DNA from: Bacteroidaceae bacterium
Lineage (GTDB): Bacteria; Bacteroidota; Bacteroidia; Bacteroidales; Bacteroidaceae
DNA: 46,996 nt
Assembly (NCBI GenBank): GCA_017651315.1
Contig: JAGCDE010000050.1
Location: 1-46,996 of the forward strand
Reading direction: 5' to 3'
The notes below the pieces were generated by a model, which had not been told where the DNA came from, did no database searches, and was given only the letters and a program-made list of their open reading frames with translations. Positions 44,735 through 46,996 of this stretch are shown piece by piece. Both the position numbers and the translations under genes were made by a program. How positions within the stretch are numbered: position 1 is the stretch's first letter; each line of letters starts with the position of its first letter.

Positions 44735-44775
44735 AGAGACCGACTAAAAATCAATTTAGCCGGTCTCTTTTTTTT
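44735..44775 (+). terminator. Rho-independent terminator after the lipoprotein gene
   Basis: Arms AGAGACCG (44735-44742) and CGGTCTCT (44761-44768), extended by five more pairs after one mismatch, followed by eight T. Confidence 0.9.
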
Positions 44776-44927
44776 GCTATAATTGCGTTGTCATTTTGTT
44801 TACCTGCCCGTCTATATGGTCATGTTCCTGCAGCGGAAGCGCTAAAGCAACGCCGGTGAGTACATCCCCGACATCAGCGCCCTACTTGCTTAACAGAGTC
44901 TTATTCACCAGTTTTAACAAAATAAAC

Positions 44928-45023
44928 GATACCCAGGACGATGCCATCAAGGCAGCTCCTTTCCGTGCGAATCCGGAATATACTGGCAGTGGTGACCTGT
45001 CATTGAAAAATATATTAACATAA
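44928..45023 (+). pseudogene. C-terminal remnant of an MBG-type surface protein
   Basis: In one frame the segment reads AIKAAPFRANPEYTGSGDLS and ends LKNILT-stop. It matches NAKAAPFRAYLDYTGEGNLD of the protein ending at 41669. The upstream part is unrelated or scrambled. It is therefore a small leftover of a lost gene. Confidence 0.6.
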
Positions 45024-45200
45024 ACACTCTCGTCTCACACGGCATTCGCATTATAGTCATCTGCATCCATAAGCTGAAAAGATACCTTAATCAGCCTGTA
45101 TTTACCGTGATTGTGGTAATATGATATGCCTCAAAGAGATATACACGCATGGAAAACACAATTTTCTTTAATAACTGTTACGAAAACTGTTTTTTTTGAG

Positions 45201-45208
45201 TACATTTA
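45201..45208 (+). promoter_or_regulatory. Promoter -7-like box of the large MBG gene
   Basis: TACATTTA follows TTTTTTTTGAG, paralleling 42542-42549. The leader is about 105 bases. Confidence 0.45.
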
Positions 45209-45318
45209 TATTTTATTGATAACAACAAAACAAGAAAACATCATATTCTAAAGTAAAAATAGGCAACAAATTAAGTCTAAATAAATCAAATAATTATAAA
45301 CTAAAAAAGTATCATTAA

Positions 45319-46996
45319 ATGAAAAAAAGATTGTTTTTAACCCGGGCAGCCCTATCGCTGCTCCTCGCGCTTTTCCCCACTCTGCTGTGGGCGAAGCATC
45401 AAGTTACCACTGTTGTGTTTATTCCTGCATCAGAAACATATTCTGGTGGTGATTTGACCCCAAGCATTACAGTTAAAGACGACGCAGGAACTACATTGGG
45501 TAGTTCTAACTATTCATTCAGCTGGACTGATGCTAATAATCATTCCGTTTCTCAACTTGTAAATGCCGGGACATACACAGTCACCATCACCGGAAAAAGT
45601 CCTTATAAGGGTACAAAAACTGCTACTTTCACAATCAACAAAGCATCGGCAACCGTCACCACAGGAACGGCGAGCAAGCCATACGACGGTACAGCTCTGA
45701 CTAGCGGTGAGGCAAGTATCTCTGGCCTTGTGAATGGTGAGACGGCCACCGTGACCGCCACAGGCAGCCAGACCGAAGTCGGTTCCAGCTCGAACGGCTA
45801 CAGCATTGAATGGGGTACAGCAAACAGCAACAACTACTCTCTAATAGAGGAGTTGGGTACACTGACTGTTACGCAGAACGACACGGAGGTTACTTTGACG
45901 GCAGCGTCCGGCAGCAAGACATACGATGGCACAGCCTTGACTAACAGCTCCGTAACTGCTTCTGGCCTGCCCGAAGGCTTCACTGTGGATGCCACCGCGA
46001 GCGGCAGCCGGACTGATGCGGGCACCACTCCCAATGTGGTTGATGACGGATATGTCATTAAGAACGCCGCCGGAGAGGACAAGACTGCCAACTTCACTAA
46101 CATTGAAAAGGTTAACGGCACTCTGACAGTAAATCCTAAGGCAGTTACCATAACCGCAAATAGCGATTCTAAGACCTACGACGGCTCGGCACTGACGCAG
46201 AGCGGCTTTACCTTTTCCGAGCTGGAGGAAGGTGACACGCACACCTTCACTGTCGTCATGACTACAGAAAGTACCATCACCAATGTAGGAACCCAACCCA
46301 ACGTGATAGCCACTGTCGACGGCGTGTCAGTCACCACGGGCACCGAAACGGCTGTAGGCAACTATCTGGTGACCACCGCAAACGGTACATTGACTGTCAA
46401 CGCTAAGCCCTTCGCAGGAGATAATAGCGGTATAACAGTGGTGCTTAGTGAAGTATCAGGAACATATTCTGGTAATGATTTGACCCCAAGTATTACAGTT
46501 AAAGACGGTGAAACTCCGTTGGGTAATTCCAACTATTCAGTCAGCTGGACTAATGCTGGCGGAGACGCTGTGACAACAGGACTCGTCAATGCCGGCACAT
46601 ACACAGCAACCATAACTGCTTCCGGCAATTATTCAGGTTACCGTACTGCTGAATTCACTATCTCTCCCGTTGCGTCCGGTGTGACGGATGCTCCTGCCAC
46701 CGTTTCAGGCGATTTGACGTACACGGGTTCATCCCAGGCACTGGTCACTGCCGGAACCGCCACAGGCGGTACGCTGAAGTATTATGTATCTACTACGAAC
46801 AGTACTCCAGCAACAACAGCTGACGGCTGGATAGAGACCGTTCCTACCGGTACAGCTGCCGGCACCTACTATATATGGTACTATGTGGCTGGTGATGCGA
46901 ACCATACGAGCACTGCCGTTACGCCTATCGTTGGCAGCAAGGCCATCGATCCCAAGGCGCTTTCCATCACCGCGAAACCTCAGACCATCGCCTACG
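45319..46996 (+). CDS. Large secreted MBG/YDG-repeat protein (3' end beyond window)
   Basis: 559 complete codons with no stop up to the window edge. A signal peptide (MKKRLFLTRAALSLLLALFP then TLLWA) is cleaved before KHQVT. Repeats: an MBG-like unit (ETYSGGDLTPSITVKDD, about 42-110), YDG units (KPYDGTALT at about 121, KTYDGTALT at about 203, KTYDGSALT at about 287), a second SGTYSGNDLTPSITVKD unit at about 380, and a further repeat with LTYTGSSQALV. The likely role is a surface adhesin-type fibre. Two nearly identical 45-bp DNA segments mark the first and fifth units. The T-rich promoter upstream resembles that of the type 2 peptide operon. Confidence 0.85.
   Translation, partial: MKKRLFLTRAALSLLLALFPTLLWAKHQVTTVVFIPASETYSGGDLTPSITVKDDAGTTLGSSNYSFSWTDANNHSVSQLVNAGTYTVTITGKSPYKGTKTATFTINKASATVTTGTASKPYDGTALTSGEASISGLVNGETATVTATGSQTEVGSSSNGYSIEWGTANSNNYSLIEELGTLTVTQNDTEVTLTAASGSKTYDGTALTNSSVTASGLPEGFTVDATASGSRTDAGTTPNVVDDGYVIKNAAGEDKTANFTNIEKVNGTLTVNPKAVTITANSDSKTYDGSALTQSGFTFSELEEGDTHTFTVVMTTESTITNVGTQPNVIATVDGVSVTTGTETAVGNYLVTTANGTLTVNAKPFAGDNSGITVVLSEVSGTYSGNDLTPSITVKDGETPLGNSNYSVSWTNAGGDAVTTGLVNAGTYTATITASGNYSGYRTAEFTISPVASGVTDAPATVSGDLTYTGSSQALVTAGTATGGTLKYYVSTTNSTPATTADGWIETVPTGTAAGTYYIWYYVAGDANHTSTAVTPIVGSKAIDPKALSITAKPQTIAY
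45436..46506. repeat. 45-bp direct repeat marking two MBG units
   Basis: 45436-45480 and 46462-46506 agree at 42 of 45 positions. The high DNA identity among otherwise diverged repeats points to recent duplication or gene conversion. Confidence 0.85.

Overview
The window reads as chromosomal DNA of a Bacteroidales bacterium, probably Bacteroidaceae or Prevotellaceae. The evidence is a complete aerotolerance (bat) operon, the DUF4295-rpmG-rpmB ribosomal block, a GH10 lipoprotein xylanase, fimbrillin- and MBG/YDG-type surface proteins, and many promoters with the Bacteroidetes -7 box TAnnTTTG. No rRNA, tRNA, CRISPR array or intact insertion sequence was recognised.

Bases 1-6590 are an accessory island, almost all on the minus strand. 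It holds a frameshifted leucine-rich-repeat protein, a sigma-70 fragment with region 2 only, and two short proteins resembling the palm of DNA polymerase III alpha (DnaE) without a full set of catalytic aspartates. It also holds a tightly packed cassette of four genes: MBL/beta-CASP nuclease, PD-(D/E)XK-like nuclease, metallophosphoesterase and WYL regulator. A 14-bp AT-rich motif is shared by the intergenic regions of the sigma gene and the second DnaE-like gene. This island is the best candidate for an undescribed system: a WYL-controlled nuclease cassette next to truncated mimics of replication and transcription proteins.

Bases 6591-10871 hold a noncoding stretch, a GH10 xylanase with a Gly/Gln/Pro-rich insertion, a lipoprotein with a possibly leaderless transcript, and an adenylate kinase fused to a WbuC-like cupin. 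Bases 10937-22670 hold a patatin/beta-barrel protein, clpC-htpG, gyrA (TTG start), a TPR protein and a small HTH protein. Bases 22735-32028 are the minus-strand bat operon: MoxR, DUF58, a BatD-like helper, BatA, a fused BatB-BatC, BatD, BatE and a PAP2 phosphatase. Bases 32235-36188 hold ftsY-rimO-HU-(HU-TM-LysM), followed upstream by DUF4295, rpmG, rpmB and tsaD, then an Rpn-family nuclease.

Bases 39519-46996 are a plus-strand surface-protein locus. It contains an MBG/YDG-repeat reading frame lacking signal peptide and promoter, two tiny paralogous peptides with a conserved N-terminal half and different tails, a fimbrillin-like lipoprotein, a decayed C-terminal remnant, and a large secreted MBG/YDG protein that runs off the end. 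Related repeats and promoters point to duplication and recombination within the locus.
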